Shown here: positions 8,614 through 17,978 of the stretch, piece by piece
Position numbering within the stretch: the first letter of the stretch is position 1
Layout: every line of letters begins with the position of its first letter
NCBI GenBank assembly: GCA_017411835.1
Contig: JAFQPG010000008.1
Location: 1-64,000 of the forward strand
Source: Ruminococcus sp.
GTDB taxonomy: Bacteria; Bacillota; Clostridia; Oscillospirales; Acutalibacteraceae
DNA: 64,000 nucleotides
Reading direction: 5' to 3'
Notes under the pieces: generated by a model
The model's input: the letters and a program-made list of their open reading frames with translations, nothing else
The model's database searches: none
What the model was told of the DNA's origin: nothing
Program-made: the position numbers and the translations under genes

Positions 8614-8823
8614 TTTTCTGAATAAGAATTATTGGTGTGCTAAGATGAGTTTTTGATTCTGCATTAGAATTATTTATTGAACTATTTTTCTAATTTAGAA
8701 ATTTGCGCAGATGCATCATATTTCTAAATTAGAATTTTGTTCTTCTTGTTATATAGCTTTATTCTAATATCGAATTATATTAATTTCTGTATTAGAATTA
8801 TTCATATTTCTATTTTGGAAATA
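8614..8823. repeat. Array of seven TTCT-N-ATTAGAA palindromes
   Basis: Seven degenerate copies of a 17-bp near-palindrome, approximately WTTCTRNATTAGAATTA, begin at 8614, 8655, 8695, 8720, 8760, 8783 and 8807. Start-to-start distances are 41, 40, 25, 40, 23 and 24 bp. The array fills the gap between the ireB terminator and the stop codon of clpC. It would be transcribed as the 3' tail of the clpC mRNA, because no other clpC terminator is seen. Related single or double copies lie at 19614 and 57320, again just behind minus-strand stop codons. Function is unknown. Confidence 0.6.
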
Positions 8824-8832
8824 TAGTCGCTT

Positions 8833-11292
8833 TTATTTTTTTGCAGAATTAAACATATATTCCCCATCGACATAATCGCAAATGATTTTTGCGCTTTCTT
8901 CAAAGCTGCCATCAAGAAGCTTTTCCGACAGTTTATCCTCGATATTTGAAACGATTGCTCTGCGCAACGGTCTTGCGCCATAAGCGTCGTCAAAGCCCTC
9001 GTCGGCGATTTTTTCAACAACCGCGTCTGTAAATTCAATCTCAACTCCGAGTGGTTTAAGCCTCAAAGAAAGATTATTCAGCATATTTTTTGCAATGAGC
9101 TTTATCTCGTCTTTTTTAAGCTTTGAGAAAACAATTATATCGTCAACACGATTCAAAAACTCCGGTCTGAAAACCTTTTTCAGCTCATTTATTACTGTTT
9201 CCTTGATGTTTTTATTTTCGCTGTCTGACTGTGTAAAGCCTAAAGACTGCTGTTTATCAACAATAAGTCGAGCACCGACATTTGAGGTCATTATGATTAC
9301 CGTGTTTTTAAAATCAACCGTCCTGCCCTGACTATCTGTCAGCCTGCCGTCCTCTAGAATTTGGAGCAACATATTAAACACATCGGGGTGTGCTTTTTCT
9401 ATCTCGTCAAAGAGCACTACCGAATACGGCTTGCGTCTTACTTTTTCGGTGAGCTGACCGCCTTCTTCGTAGCCTACATATCCGGGTGGTGAACCTACAA
9501 GTCTTGAAACAGTATGCTTTTCCATATACTCGCTCATATCAAGTCTAAGCATCGCGTTTTCATCGCCGAACATCGCAGAAGCTAGAGCCTTGCAAAGCTC
9601 GGTTTTTCCGACACCAGTTGGACCTAAGAAAATAAATGAGCCCATCGGTCGGTTAGGGTCTTTTATACCTGCTCTGCCTCGTCTTATTGCTTTTGCGACT
9701 GCTGATACAGCTTCATCCTGACCGATAACACGTTCGTGAAGAACATTCTCCATATTAAGCAAACGCTGTGACTCTTCCTTTGTAAGCTCAACTACAGGTA
9801 TTTTAGTCCAGTCCGCAACGATTACTGCAACATCTTCTTTTGTTACTTCACCATTTATATTCTTAGAATTTTCCTGCCACTCTTTCTGCATTTCTTCGAG
9901 TTGCTTTTTGATTTGTTTTTGCTCGTCTCTTATTTTTGCGGCACGCTCAAAATCTTGTTCATTTACTGCACTCGCCTTTTCCTGCTCAAGAAGCTCACAT
10001 TTTTCTTCAAGTTCTTTTATATCAGGCGGTGCTGTAAGACTGCAAAGTCGTACCTTTGATGCTGCTTCGTCGATTAAGTCAATCGCTTTATCAGGCAGAT
10101 ATCTGTCTGCGATATATCGTGATGAAAGCTCAACCGCCGACTCAATCGCTTCGTCGCTGATTTTAACCTTGTGGTGTGCTTCGTATCTGTCACGCAAGCC
10201 TTTTAATATAAGCACCGCTTCTTCTTTTGACGGCTCGCCGACTGTGACCGGTTGGAAACGACGCTCGAGTGCCGCATCTTTTTCGATATACTTGCGGTAT
10301 TCTTCTAAGGTTGTTGCGCCGATAACCTGAAAATCGCCACGCGCCAGGCTTGGTTTTAGTATATTCGCCGCATCAGCAGAACCCTCTGCAGAGCCCGCGC
10401 CGATAATCGTATGAAGCTCGTCAATAAACAGGATAATATTGTCTGACTTTTTGACCTCTTCAATCGCGTTTTTAATGCGGTCTTCAAAGTCGCCTCTGTA
10501 CTTAGTTCCTGCAATCATTGCTGTCAAATCAAGCGCAAATACTTGTTTAGAACGCAGGTGTTCAGGCACCTCGCCGTTTGCAATTTTAAGCGCTAAGCCC
10601 TCTGCTACTGCAGTTTTACCAACGCCGGGTTCACCAATAAGCACAGGGTTGTTTTTTGTTCTACGCGACAAAATCTGAATAATACGGTTTATTTCTTCAT
10701 CTCTACCGATTACAGGGTCAATCTCACCATTTTGTGCACTAAGGGTTAAATCGCGACCGTAGGTCGAAAGTGTCTTTGTATTGGTATTTGCTTTTGAAGC
10801 TTTAGAACCGTTTTCAGAGAACTTATAGTCTTGCTCTTCACCTGCGCCATTCTCGTCGTTCAAACTCGATTTAAGCGCAGTAAGCACAGTTGATGGATTT
10901 ACACCAAGCTCGCTTAAAAAGCGTACAGCAAAGCTGTCACGCTCTGAAAGTATAGCAATAAGCAAATGCTCGGTGCCAACATAGTTATGTCTAAGCTTTG
11001 CAGAGTGGATAACCGCCATCTGCATAACGCGCTTTGTTCGTGGAGTAAAATCATCTGGAGTAAGCAAAGTCATTGTGCCCTTGCCGATTGAATCAGCAAT
11101 CAGATTTTCAAGTGCTGTATCATCAAGACCGCATTCACTCATCACAACTGCTGCGACGCCCGTACCCTCTTTTATAAGGCCGAGCAAAATATGCTCTGTA
11201 CCTACATAGGTATGTCCGAGCTCCTGTGCACAGCTGACTGCGAGATTTAATGCAGTATTAGCTTTTTGGGTGAAGCCTTTAAAATTGAACAT
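8833..11292 (-). CDS. clpC: ClpC ATPase of the ClpCP protease
   Basis: An 819-residue Hsp100 unfoldase feeds damaged or arginine-phosphorylated proteins to ClpP. It has the double Clp-N domain (about 1-145), a first AAA+ module with Walker A GEPGVGKT (220-227), a UVR coiled segment (about 434-469) that marks ClpC rather than ClpA, and a second AAA+ module with GPTGVGKT (557-564). A ClpB-D2-small domain closes the protein. It is the last gene of ctsR-mcsA-mcsB-clpC, 37 bp after mcsB, and shares the CtsR-controlled promoter. clpP is not in the window. Confidence 0.97.
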   Translation of the reverse strand: MFNFKGFTQKANTALNLAVSCAQELGHTYVGTEHILLGLIKEGTGVAAVVMSECGLDDTALENLIADSIGKGTMTLLTPDDFTPRTKRVMQMAVIHSAKLRHNYVGTEHLLIAILSERDSFAVRFLSELGVNPSTVLTALKSSLNDENGAGEEQDYKFSENGSKASKANTNTKTLSTYGRDLTLSAQNGEIDPVIGRDEEINRIIQILSRRTKNNPVLIGEPGVGKTAVAEGLALKIANGEVPEHLRSKQVFALDLTAMIAGTKYRGDFEDRIKNAIEEVKKSDNIILFIDELHTIIGAGSAEGSADAANILKPSLARGDFQVIGATTLEEYRKYIEKDAALERRFQPVTVGEPSKEEAVLILKGLRDRYEAHHKVKISDEAIESAVELSSRYIADRYLPDKAIDLIDEAASKVRLCSLTAPPDIKELEEKCELLEQEKASAVNEQDFERAAKIRDEQKQIKKQLEEMQKEWQENSKNINGEVTKEDVAVIVADWTKIPVVELTKEESQRLLNMENVLHERVIGQDEAVSAVAKAIRRGRAGIKDPNRPMGSFIFLGPTGVGKTELCKALASAMFGDENAMLRLDMSEYMEKHTVSRLVGSPPGYVGYEEGGQLTEKVRRKPYSVVLFDEIEKAHPDVFNMLLQILEDGRLTDSQGRTVDFKNTVIIMTSNVGARLIVDKQQSLGFTQSDSENKNIKETVINELKKVFRPEFLNRVDDIIVFSKLKKDEIKLIAKNMLNNLSLRLKPLGVEIEFTDAVVEKIADEGFDDAYGARPLRRAIVSNIEDKLSEKLLDGSFEESAKIICDYVDGEYMFNSAKK

Positions 11293-11329
11293 TTACATTA
11301 CCTTCCTTTCGTAATATTTATAAATAAAT

Positions 11330-12304
11330 TTAGTTTAGTTTTTCGCGTAAGTAGTCAGCACGCTTTATGTCACGCTCTTGCACAGACAGCTCCTCGCCGA
11401 AGCTCTGCAATATACTCGCAGGCTGAACGTCACACATCAGCTTATCAATACTGCTAAGCGTAAGCGACTCTATAATTTTTTGTGCAACACCGAGTCTTAC
11501 ATTAGACAAAAGGTTCATTGCTTCGTTGTGGTTTAACAGTCGTGCTGTTTTTAAAATGCCTAAGCTACGACAAACCGTATCGGTAACCTCGATATCTTTC
11601 AAAATTCTTTCTCGCGCTTTTACCTCTTGTGTGACAAGCTGCGAACAGATATTCTTTAGGTTATCAATCGCCGCTTGCTCGCTTATACCAAGACTCACTT
11701 GATTTGAAAGCTGATACAATGCGCCGACAGGCTCCGAGCTTTCGCCATAAATTCCTCTGATTGTAAGCCCGAGCTTAGAAAGGTTTGAGGATATACGAGC
11801 AACCGCTCTGCTTCTTTGAAGCGCAGGAAGATGAAGCATAACCGACGCACGCATAGCTGTACCGAGATTTGTTGGACAAGCGGTGAGGTAACCCAGCTTT
11901 TCGCTGTATGCAAAATTAAGGCTTTTTGAAAGCTTTGTATCAAGCTCATCAGCAACCGCAAACGCCTCTGTAAGACGTAAATCAGGCATAATCACCTGCA
12001 GTCTTATGTGGTCTTCTTCGTTTATCATTATGCTTATAGTTTTGTCTTTTGAAAGCAAAAGTGTTTTGCCAACAGGCTCGCTGATAAACTCCGGACTTAT
12101 CAGATGCTGTTCTACAAGCGATATCGCCTGTGTTTTTGACAAATTCTGCATATCAATACGGTCAAAATCTAAAATTGATTTTGCAACTGCACTGACCTTA
12201 TCGGCAAGCTCGATTTTTTGAGATTGTGTCATTCTTACAGGAAATGGATAATCGGACAAATTTCGTGCAAGTCTTATTCTTGATGATACTACTGCTTCGC
12301 TCAT
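11330..12304 (-). CDS. mcsB: Protein arginine kinase McsB
   Basis: This phosphagen-kinase-like enzyme phosphorylates arginine residues on CtsR and on aberrant proteins, tagging them for ClpCP. The start VVSSRIRLARNLSDYPFP carries the conserved SSRIRLARN nucleotide-binding motif. The middle (EKLGYLTACPTNLGTAMRASVMLHLPAL, about residues 153-181) is the phosphagen-kinase active-site region with its catalytic-position cysteine. The 324-residue length is typical, though slightly short of some family members. Its ATG overlaps the mcsA stop by 4 bp, consistent with a kinase-activator pair. Confidence 0.95.
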   Translation of the reverse strand: MSEAVVSSRIRLARNLSDYPFPVRMTQSQKIELADKVSAVAKSILDFDRIDMQNLSKTQAISLVEQHLISPEFISEPVGKTLLLSKDKTISIMINEEDHIRLQVIMPDLRLTEAFAVADELDTKLSKSLNFAYSEKLGYLTACPTNLGTAMRASVMLHLPALQRSRAVARISSNLSKLGLTIRGIYGESSEPVGALYQLSNQVSLGISEQAAIDNLKNICSQLVTQEVKARERILKDIEVTDTVCRSLGILKTARLLNHNEAMNLLSNVRLGVAQKIIESLTLSSIDKLMCDVQPASILQSFGEELSVQERDIKRADYLREKLN

Positions 12305-12804
12305 TTTGACTCCTCCAATTCCTTGATTTTATCTCTTAGCTGTGCGGCAAGCTCGAAATTTTGCTCACTAACTGCCTTATCAAGCTCAGCTTTAAGTTCT
12401 TTTACGGTTTGCTTTTGTATGGTCTTTTCTTCGAGCTTTTCCTGTGTTACAATCGGCTTTTTGCCACAGTGGGTGGTGTTTCCGTGAATACGCCTGATAG
12501 ACGGCATAAGCTCATTTAAAAACATATCGTAGCAATTTGCACACCCAACAACGCCGCTTTTTGCAATTTCGTGATAGGTGCTGCCACAAACCTCGCATCT
12601 TCTGGTTTGCGAATGTGCAGGTAAAGCGTTTGAGAAAAACGAGCCTAAAATTGAATTAAAATCAGACTGCATATCAGTAAACAAACTTGAATAGCCCATC
12701 TCTTTTGCGCATTCGCTACAAAGCATATATTCAGTATATTCGCCGTTTACAACAGACTTTACGTGAGTTGTCGCTTCTTTACTATTACATTTTTGACACA
12801 ACAT
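12301..12804 (-). CDS. mcsA: McsA, zinc-binding activator of McsB
   Basis: The 167-residue protein has four CxxC pairs (CQKC, CSEC, CEVC, CANC) forming two zinc sites in the N-terminal 100 residues. A C-terminal UVR motif (ELKAELDKAVSEQNFELAAQLRDKI) matches the ClpC UVR. In Bacillus, McsA stimulates McsB and helps inactivate CtsR under heat or metal stress. It sits between ctsR (13 bp gap) and mcsB (4 bp overlap). Confidence 0.94.
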   Translation of the reverse strand: MLCQKCNSKEATTHVKSVVNGEYTEYMLCSECAKEMGYSSLFTDMQSDFNSILGSFFSNALPAHSQTRRCEVCGSTYHEIAKSGVVGCANCYDMFLNELMPSIRRIHGNTTHCGKKPIVTQEKLEEKTIQKQTVKELKAELDKAVSEQNFELAAQLRDKIKELEESK

Positions 12805-12817
12805 AGTTTTCTCCTCC

Positions 12818-13267
12818 TTATACTAATTGCAAAAGCATATTTTTAAAAATTGATGCACGTAAATAATCGCGATATTGCTGAGGGATATCAAGGTAAGAAC
12901 GCTCGCTCATCGCAGCCGCTAAAAGTCGTGCAGTTTCTTTATTTATTATTGACCTTGAATACATATTATTAATCATAATTTCTGCAGATGCTTTATCAAG
13001 TTTTCTGCCGATTGAATTAATAATATGCATAATTGCATCTTGTGGTGTGGTTGTGATTCTTGTAATGCGGATATATCCGCCTCCACCTCGTCTGCTTTCG
13101 ACGATATATCCCTGCTCCGGAGTAAACCGCGAGGTGATAACATAATTTATCTGACTTGGCACACAGCCTAACGCAGACGCAAGCTCGTTACGCCTTATTT
13201 CAGCGTTGCCGTCGCTTTGATCAAGCATCTCTAAAATACTCTGTGCTACTATATCACTCATACGCAT
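12818..13267 (-). CDS. ctsR: CtsR, repressor of class III heat-shock genes
   Basis: The 149-residue protein has an N-terminal winged helix-turn-helix (MSDIVAQSILEML...NELASALGCVPSQINYVITSRFT). The glycine-rich thermosensing wing ESRRGGGGYIRI is seen at about residues 58-69, and a C-terminal dimer domain rich in helices follows. It represses its own operon by binding heptad direct repeats, two of which are visible upstream. Heat acts through the glycine loop, and McsB/ClpCP removes the protein. Confidence 0.96.
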   Translation of the reverse strand: MRMSDIVAQSILEMLDQSDGNAEIRRNELASALGCVPSQINYVITSRFTPEQGYIVESRRGGGGYIRITRITTTPQDAIMHIINSIGRKLDKASAEIMINNMYSRSIINKETARLLAAAMSERSYLDIPQQYRDYLRASIFKNMLLQLV

Positions 13268-13301
13268 AATATCAGTCCTTTATAATAAAATATAAAAACA
13301 A

Positions 13302-13358
13302 TTTGACTTTGTTTGACCTTCAATTTACATTATAAACAAAAGTCAAAGAAAGTCAAGG
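13302..13358 (-). promoter_or_regulatory. ctsR promoter with two CtsR operators
   Basis: The minus strand reads TTGACT (13351-13356), 16 bp and TATAAT (13329-13334). CtsR sites are direct heptads of the type RGTCAAA-NAN-RGTCAAA. One lies at 13302-13318 on the minus strand (GGTCAAA-CAA-AGTCAAA, exact), downstream of -10. The second, at 13341-13358, reads on the plus strand AGTCAAA-GAA-AGTCAAG and overlaps -35. Binding at both would block RNA polymerase. The operator assignment rests on the published consensus. Confidence 0.9.
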
Positions 13359-13418
13359 TCTAATTTAAAGTTTAAAAGTTTGTTCACAATTTTGCTTTTA
13401 TGCTCTGTGCCTAAAATA

Positions 13419-13445
13419 AAAAAAGGACGGTGGAAACCGTCCTTT
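13419..13445 (-). terminator. Terminator of the amino-acid ABC operon
   Basis: The stem AAAGGACGGT/ACCGTCCTTT (13422-13431/13436-13445) has a T-rich run after it on the minus strand. Confidence 0.85.
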
Positions 13446-13461
13446 AGTTATATATATTTAC

Positions 13462-14193
13462 TTACAACACCTTACCTAAGAAGTCCTTTGTACGCTCCTG
13501 CTGAGGATTTAAGAAAATCTCTTCAGGTGTACCCTGTTCACAGATAACGCCCTCATCCATAAAGAGCACTCTGTCAGCAACCTCTCTTGCAAAGCCCATC
13601 TCGTGGGTAACGACAACCATCGTCATACCCTCAGCTGCGAGCTCCTTCATAACTTCGAGTACCTCGCCAACCATTTCAGGGTCAAGCGCAGAGGTAGGCT
13701 CGTCAAAGAGCATAATATCCGGATTCATCGCAAGCGCACGCGCAATGGCAACACGCTGTTTCTGTCCGCCGGAAAGCTGGTGTGGATAAGAGTCCGCCTT
13801 GTCTTCAAGACCGACTCTTTTAAGAAGTTCAAGAGCCTTCTCTTTAGCTTCTGCTTTAGTCATTTTCTTAAGTTCAACCGGTGCAAACATAATGTTTTTG
13901 AGAACACTCATATGTGCAAAAAGATTGAACTGCTGGAAAACCATACCGATGTTTTCTCTTACTTTATTAATATCTATCTTTTTGTCGGAAATTTCATAAC
14001 CGTCAACAACAATCTCGCCGCTTGTAGACTCTTCGAGTCTGTTTAAGCAACGCAGCAAGGTAGATTTACCAGAACCAGATGCGCCGATTAAGCACACAAC
14101 CTCGCCCTCGTTTACAGTCATATCAATTCCGCGTAACACTTCCAATTTATCGAAATACTTGTGTAGGTTAGTTATTCTTACTTTTTCTGTCAT
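13462..14193 (-). CDS. Polar amino-acid ABC transporter, ATP-binding subunit
   Basis: The 243-residue ATPase belongs to the GlnQ/HisP type and energises amino-acid import. Walker A is GASGSGKST (about residue 36), the ABC signature is LSGGQKQR (near 141) and Walker B is [17 protein letters not shown]. The D-loop and the switch histidine ([10 protein letters not shown]) are complete. It overlaps the permease gene by 26 bp and is the last gene of the three-gene unit. Substrate (glutamine, cystine, arginine or other) cannot be read from this subunit. Confidence 0.93.
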   Translation of the reverse strand: MTEKVRITNLHKYFDKLEVLRGIDMTVNEGEVVCLIGASGSGKSTLLRCLNRLEESTSGEIVVDGYEISDKKIDINKVRENIGMVFQQFNLFAHMSVLKNIMFAPVELKKMTKAEAKEKALELLKRVGLEDKADSYPHQLSGGQKQRVAIARALAMNPDIMLFDEPTSALDPEMVGEVLEVMKELAAEGMTMVVVTHEMGFAREVADRVLFMDEGVICEQGTPEEIFLNPQQERTKDFLGKVL

Positions 14194-14854
14194 AGCTTAT
14201 CTTCTTCTCCACATATTTTGATAGAATCATTAACAATGAAATGATAGCGAGGTAGCACAAGCCGACAAGGATGTAAACCTCGAAGAAACGGTAAGTGCTT
14301 GCAGAATACTGCTTAGCCTGGTTACAAAGCTCTGCAAGACTGATAACAGAAAGAATGGAAGTGTCTTTGATAGTGATAATAAACTGGTTAACGATAGATG
14401 GTATAGTAATTTTAAAAGCCTGTGGTAAAACAACCTTGAACATAGTCTTTCCTGAAGAAATGCCTAAGCTTCTTGATGCTTCAATCTGGCCTTTATCAAC
14501 AGCCTGAATACCGCTTCTGAAAATTTCAGATAAATACGCACCCGCGTTTAAGCTCAGCGTAATCGTACCCGCTAAAAATTCAGAAATAATGAAATTAGGG
14601 TTAAACTGCTGAACAACAATCGGGATACCGTAATATACGATAAACGCCTGAACAATCATCGGTGTGCCGCGAATAATCCAGACATACACTGCTGAAATAG
14701 CTTTAACAATTTTTAATTTTGAAAGGCCCATAAGACAAGAAATCAGACCGATTACCATACCAATCGCAATAGACAAAAGCGAAATGATAAGGGTAACCTT
14801 TAAGCCTTCAAGCAACATAGGCCAAGACTGTTTTAATACTAAAGCAAAATCCAT
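14168..14854 (-). CDS. Polar amino-acid ABC transporter, permease
   Basis: The start is placed at ATG 14854; a longer TTG frame at 14872 begins inside the T tract of the upstream hairpin. The 228-residue protein has about five membrane helices. The HisM/GlnP-type cytoplasmic EAA loop reads [26 protein letters not shown], contacting the ATPase. One permease gene suggests a homodimer. It lies downstream of the substrate-binding protein, separated by a partial terminator. Confidence 0.92.
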   Translation of the reverse strand: MDFALVLKQSWPMLLEGLKVTLIISLLSIAIGMVIGLISCLMGLSKLKIVKAISAVYVWIIRGTPMIVQAFIVYYGIPIVVQQFNPNFIISEFLAGTITLSLNAGAYLSEIFRSGIQAVDKGQIEASRSLGISSGKTMFKVVLPQAFKITIPSIVNQFIITIKDTSILSVISLAELCNQAKQYSASTYRFFEVYILVGLCYLAIISLLMILSKYVEKKISYDRKSKNN

Positions 14855-14870
14855 ATAATCAACTCTTATC

Positions 14871-14904
14871 AAAAATTTAGCACGGTAAAATCTACCGTGC
14901 TAAA
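14871..14904 (-). terminator. Intercistronic hairpin between binding protein and permease
   Basis: The stem TTTAGCACGGTA/TACCGTGCTAAA (14876-14887/14893-14904) is followed on the minus strand by TTTTTG. Such hairpins after a binding-protein gene commonly terminate part of the transcripts, giving excess binding protein. That effect is inferred. Confidence 0.7.
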
Positions 14905-14946
14905 TCGGTAATTTTATAAAACAATAATTACAGTAAGTAAACTAAA

Positions 14947-15705
14947 TTACATACCATACTTAGCAAGAATTTCGTCATACTTGCCGTTTTCTTTGATGTT
15001 TGCAAGACCTGCGTTGAACATCTCGATAAGCTCAGGGTTTGTGCCCTTCTTTACAGCAAAGCCGTAGAAGCTTGGGTTAATCTTCTCGCCAACTGTCTTG
15101 AGCTCTACGCCGTTTTTGATAGCGTCGCCGATAACAGTATAGTCTTCAAAGCAAGCAACACAGTTGCCGTTGATGATAGCCTGATACTGCTCGTTTGAGC
15201 CTTCGAAAGCCTTTGTTGTATAGCCGTACTCGTCTTTGTTAGCGTTTGCATACTCAGCGCCCATTGTGCCGTTCTTTGTAGCAACAACTTCGCCCTTAAG
15301 ATCATCGAGAGAATCGATGTCGCTGTCCTTAGCAACAACCATTACCTGACCGTCTTCAAAGTAACCTTCTGAGAAATCGAAGATTTCTTTTCTCTCGTCA
15401 GTAATTGTCATACCTGCGATAACAGCGTCTGCCTGACCAGCCTGAACCTTTGCAAGAGCAGGGTCAAAGCCAACGTTCATCATATTGTACTCAAAGCCCT
15501 GATCCTCAGCGATAGCTGCCATGATATCCATATCGATACCAACATATTCGCCTGACTCAGAGTCGAAAGACTCGAATGGAGCGAAAGCGTTATCAGAAAC
15601 GATTGTGTAAACTTTAGCCTCATCTGTGTCACCAGCCGGTGTGCCACAAGAAGCGAGTGATGCTACCATCAGGATAGCGAGAATTAATGCGAAAATCTTT
15701 TTCAT
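14947..15705 (-). CDS. Amino-acid ABC transporter substrate-binding lipoprotein
   Basis: The start is at 15705 (MKKIF...); the ATG two codons earlier sits only 2 bp from the AAGGAG site. A lipoprotein signal ends in LASC. The mature protein is an SBP_bac_3/PBPe fold with YTIVSDNAFAPFESFDSESGEYVGIDMDIMAAIAE and the later DAVIAGMTITDERKEIFDFSEGYFE, both signatures of polar amino-acid receptors. It is the first gene of the operon, behind a consensus promoter. Confidence 0.94.
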   Translation of the reverse strand: MKKIFALILAILMVASLASCGTPAGDTDEAKVYTIVSDNAFAPFESFDSESGEYVGIDMDIMAAIAEDQGFEYNMMNVGFDPALAKVQAGQADAVIAGMTITDERKEIFDFSEGYFEDGQVMVVAKDSDIDSLDDLKGEVVATKNGTMGAEYANANKDEYGYTTKAFEGSNEQYQAIINGNCVACFEDYTVIGDAIKNGVELKTVGEKINPSFYGFAVKKGTNPELIEMFNAGLANIKENGKYDEILAKYGM

Positions 15706-15767
15706 TTTCATAACTCCTTTTCAATTTAATAACTATGTATCCATTTTAGGATATAGATAACAAACTG

Positions 15768-15796
15768 ATTATACTACAAATGGCGATTATTGTCAA
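15768..15796 (-). promoter_or_regulatory. Consensus promoter of the amino-acid ABC operon
   Basis: Minus strand: TTGACA (15791-15796), 17 bp, TATAAT (15768-15773). This is an exact sigma-A consensus match, giving a leader of about 55 bases. Confidence 0.85.
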
Positions 15797-15825
15797 ACAA
15801 AACTTTTATCTGCTAAAGCGATAAA

Positions 15826-15866
15826 ATCAAAAACAAAAAAATTGCCGACCGGATAACCGATCGGCA
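15826..15866 (-). terminator. Terminator of gap
   Basis: The stem TTGCCGATCGGTTA/... on the minus strand (15842-15866) is followed by a run of seven T residues and a second T stretch. Confidence 0.88.
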
Positions 15867-15890
15867 AATAAAATCAAAATAATTTTTAAA

Positions 15891-16904
15891 TTACAGTTCA
15901 GCAAAATACTTGATTGTTCTTACCATCTGTGATGTGTATGAGTTCTCGTTGTCATACCAAGAAACAACCTGTACCTGTGTTGTATCAGTTTCTGGCATAT
16001 ATGTTGCCATTGTCTGAGTAGCATCGAAAAGTGAACCGTATGTCATACCAACAACGTCAGAAGAAACGATTTCGTCTGTGTTGTAGCCGAATGAATCAGA
16101 TGCCTGAGCCTTCATAGCAGCGTTGATAGCGTCAACTGTTACGTTGCCCTTAACAACTGCTGTGAGGATTGTTGTAGAACCTGTTGGAACAGGAACACGC
16201 TGAGCAGCACCGATGAGCTTGCCGTTGAGTTCAGGAATAACAAGACCGATAGCCTTTGCAGCACCTGTTGAGTTAGGAACGATGTTAACTGCGCCAGCTC
16301 TAGCTCTGCGGAGATCGCCCTTTCTGTGTGGACCGTCAAGAATCATCTGATCGCCTGTGTAAGCGTGGATAGTAGCCATGATACCACTCTGGATTTCTGC
16401 TAAATCGTTTAATGCCTTAGCCATTGGAGCAAGACAGTTTGTTGTACAAGAAGCAGCAGAAATGATCTGATCATCAGCTGTAAGGATACCTTCGTTAACT
16501 GAGAATACAACAGTCTTAAGGTCGTTGCCTGCAGGAGCAGAGATAACTACCTTCTTAGCACCAGCGTTGATGTGAGCCATTGACTTCTCTTTTGAGCAGT
16601 AGAAACCTGTGCACTCTAAAACTACGTCTACACCAAGCTCGCCCCAAGGAATGTTGTTAGCGTCTGGTTCTTTGTAGATTGTGATTTCTTTGCCGTCTAC
16701 TACGATAGAATTCTCTTTAGCCTCTACCTTGTCAGCGAGAGCGTATCTGCCCTGTGCTGAGTCGTACTTGAGAAGATGAGCGAGCATCTTTGGAGCTGTA
16801 AGGTCATTGATTGCAACTACCTCGTAACCCTCTGCACCGAACATCTGTCTGAATGCAAGTCTACCGATTCTACCGAAACCGTTAATACCTACTTTTACTG
16901 CCAT
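15891..16904 (-). CDS. gap: Glyceraldehyde-3-phosphate dehydrogenase
   Basis: The 337-residue glycolytic enzyme oxidises glyceraldehyde-3-phosphate to 1,3-bisphosphoglycerate. It has the Rossmann start [15 protein letters not shown], Asp34 (INDL) favouring NAD over NADP, and the catalytic segment [12 protein letters not shown] with Cys153. Monocistronic: own promoter, TAGGAGG site and a terminator. Codon use is strongly biased and stable across the gene, as expected for high expression (impression, not computed). Confidence 0.97.
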   Translation of the reverse strand: MAVKVGINGFGRIGRLAFRQMFGAEGYEVVAINDLTAPKMLAHLLKYDSAQGRYALADKVEAKENSIVVDGKEITIYKEPDANNIPWGELGVDVVLECTGFYCSKEKSMAHINAGAKKVVISAPAGNDLKTVVFSVNEGILTADDQIISAASCTTNCLAPMAKALNDLAEIQSGIMATIHAYTGDQMILDGPHRKGDLRRARAGAVNIVPNSTGAAKAIGLVIPELNGKLIGAAQRVPVPTGSTTILTAVVKGNVTVDAINAAMKAQASDSFGYNTDEIVSSDVVGMTYGSLFDATQTMATYMPETDTTQVQVVSWYDNENSYTSQMVRTIKYFAEL

Positions 16905-16962
16905 TGGAAAAACCTCCTAAAAAATATGCTATTTGGATTATACCAAAGTATATACCTTTATT

Positions 16963-16991
16963 ATTTTACTACTAAACCGTATATAAATCAA
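16963..16991 (-). promoter_or_regulatory. Promoter of gap
   Basis: Minus strand: TTGATT (16986-16991), 17 bp, TAAAAT (16963-16968). A TATAAT closer to the gene (near 16940) lacks a matching -35 box. Confidence 0.5.
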
Positions 16992-17033
16992 GAAAAATTT
17001 ACCGATTGATAAATTTTTGTCAAAATATATAAA

Positions 17034-17933
17034 TTACTGTGGCAATACGCCAGCGTTTTGCTTATTATCATATATTTCACTAACTATCGCGGACGCAATT
17101 ACAAGCACCGCACCGATTACTATAGATAGTGTAAGTTGTTCCGGTAAAATTATTACAGACAAAACAACCGCAACAACCGGGTCGATATATGCAAATATGC
17201 TGACATTTTGTGATGTTACATCAGGAAGTGATTTAAAATACAGCGTGTACGCTATACCTGTATGCACAACACCGACTACAATCAACAGTATAATCGTCGG
17301 TATAGAAAACTTAAGTTCAGCTTTATCTGTTGTAAACAAGCAGTAAATAAACATAACAACAGTTGATGAAGCAAACTGTGTTATAGCCTTGTCCATCGGG
17401 TTTAGTTTGTCAAGTCGCTTGTTAATAACAACAGTAATAGCATAAACTACAGCCGCACTGACGCCAAGTGCTACCCCGATAAAACTACTCTTTGTAAATT
17501 CAGTCTGCTCAAAAACTCCCGACACACAAACAACGCCGAACAAAGCGGTAAGCACACAAAGCATTTTCACAAAAGTCAGACGCTCTTTAAAGAAAATCGG
17601 CGACACTAAAACAACAAGCATCGGTCCTAAATTGTAGCAAACAGTTGATGTCGCAACAGTCGTATAATTGTAAGACTCAAAAAGCAAAATCCAGTTTATG
17701 CCGAGCAACGCACCGTTTATACACAGCAAAAAAAGACTTCCCTTTAGCAAAGAAAAATCTATTTTAGATTTCATACATAGTTTAACTGCTATTAAAAACA
17801 GCATACCGACCAAAGAGCGGTCAAACGCAACCAGTCCGCTATTTAGAGGTATAAACTTTACAAATACACCAACCGTGCCCCATATTAAAAAGGCACTTGC
17901 AAGTTCAATTTTTGCTTTTGAAGTAGACTTCAT
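17034..17933 (-). CDS. EamA/DMT family transporter
   Basis: The 299-residue protein has about ten hydrophobic helices arranged as two EamA repeats (about residues 8-140 and 150-285). The repeat-type motifs GTVGVFVKFIPLNSG near the start and YAITVVINKRLDKLNPM at the second half place it in the drug/metabolite transporter superfamily. Such proteins usually export metabolites or amino acids; substrate is unknown. GAGG lies before ATG. No obvious operon partner. Confidence 0.88.
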   Translation of the reverse strand: MKSTSKAKIELASAFLIWGTVGVFVKFIPLNSGLVAFDRSLVGMLFLIAVKLCMKSKIDFSLLKGSLFLLCINGALLGINWILLFESYNYTTVATSTVCYNLGPMLVVLVSPIFFKERLTFVKMLCVLTALFGVVCVSGVFEQTEFTKSSFIGVALGVSAAVVYAITVVINKRLDKLNPMDKAITQFASSTVVMFIYCLFTTDKAELKFSIPTIILLIVVGVVHTGIAYTLYFKSLPDVTSQNVSIFAYIDPVVAVVLSVIILPEQLTLSIVIGAVLVIASAIVSEIYDNKQNAGVLPQ

Positions 17934-17942
17934 ATAAACCTC

Positions 17943-17973
17943 AAAACTAAGGCACTCTGCAAAGAGAGTGCCA
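17943..17973 (-). terminator. Terminator of the DUF1846 gene
   Basis: The GGCACTCT/AGAGTGCC stem (17952-17973 region) is followed on the minus strand by TTAGTTTTG. It lies 5 bp past the stop codon. Confidence 0.7.
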
Positions 17974-17978
17974 AAAAT

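Noticed and set aside
8614-8823. Possible CRISPR-like array behind clpC
   Set aside because: Repeat units are only about 17 bp and degenerate, spacing is irregular (23-41 bp), spacers are AT-rich and not unique-looking, and no cas gene is present.
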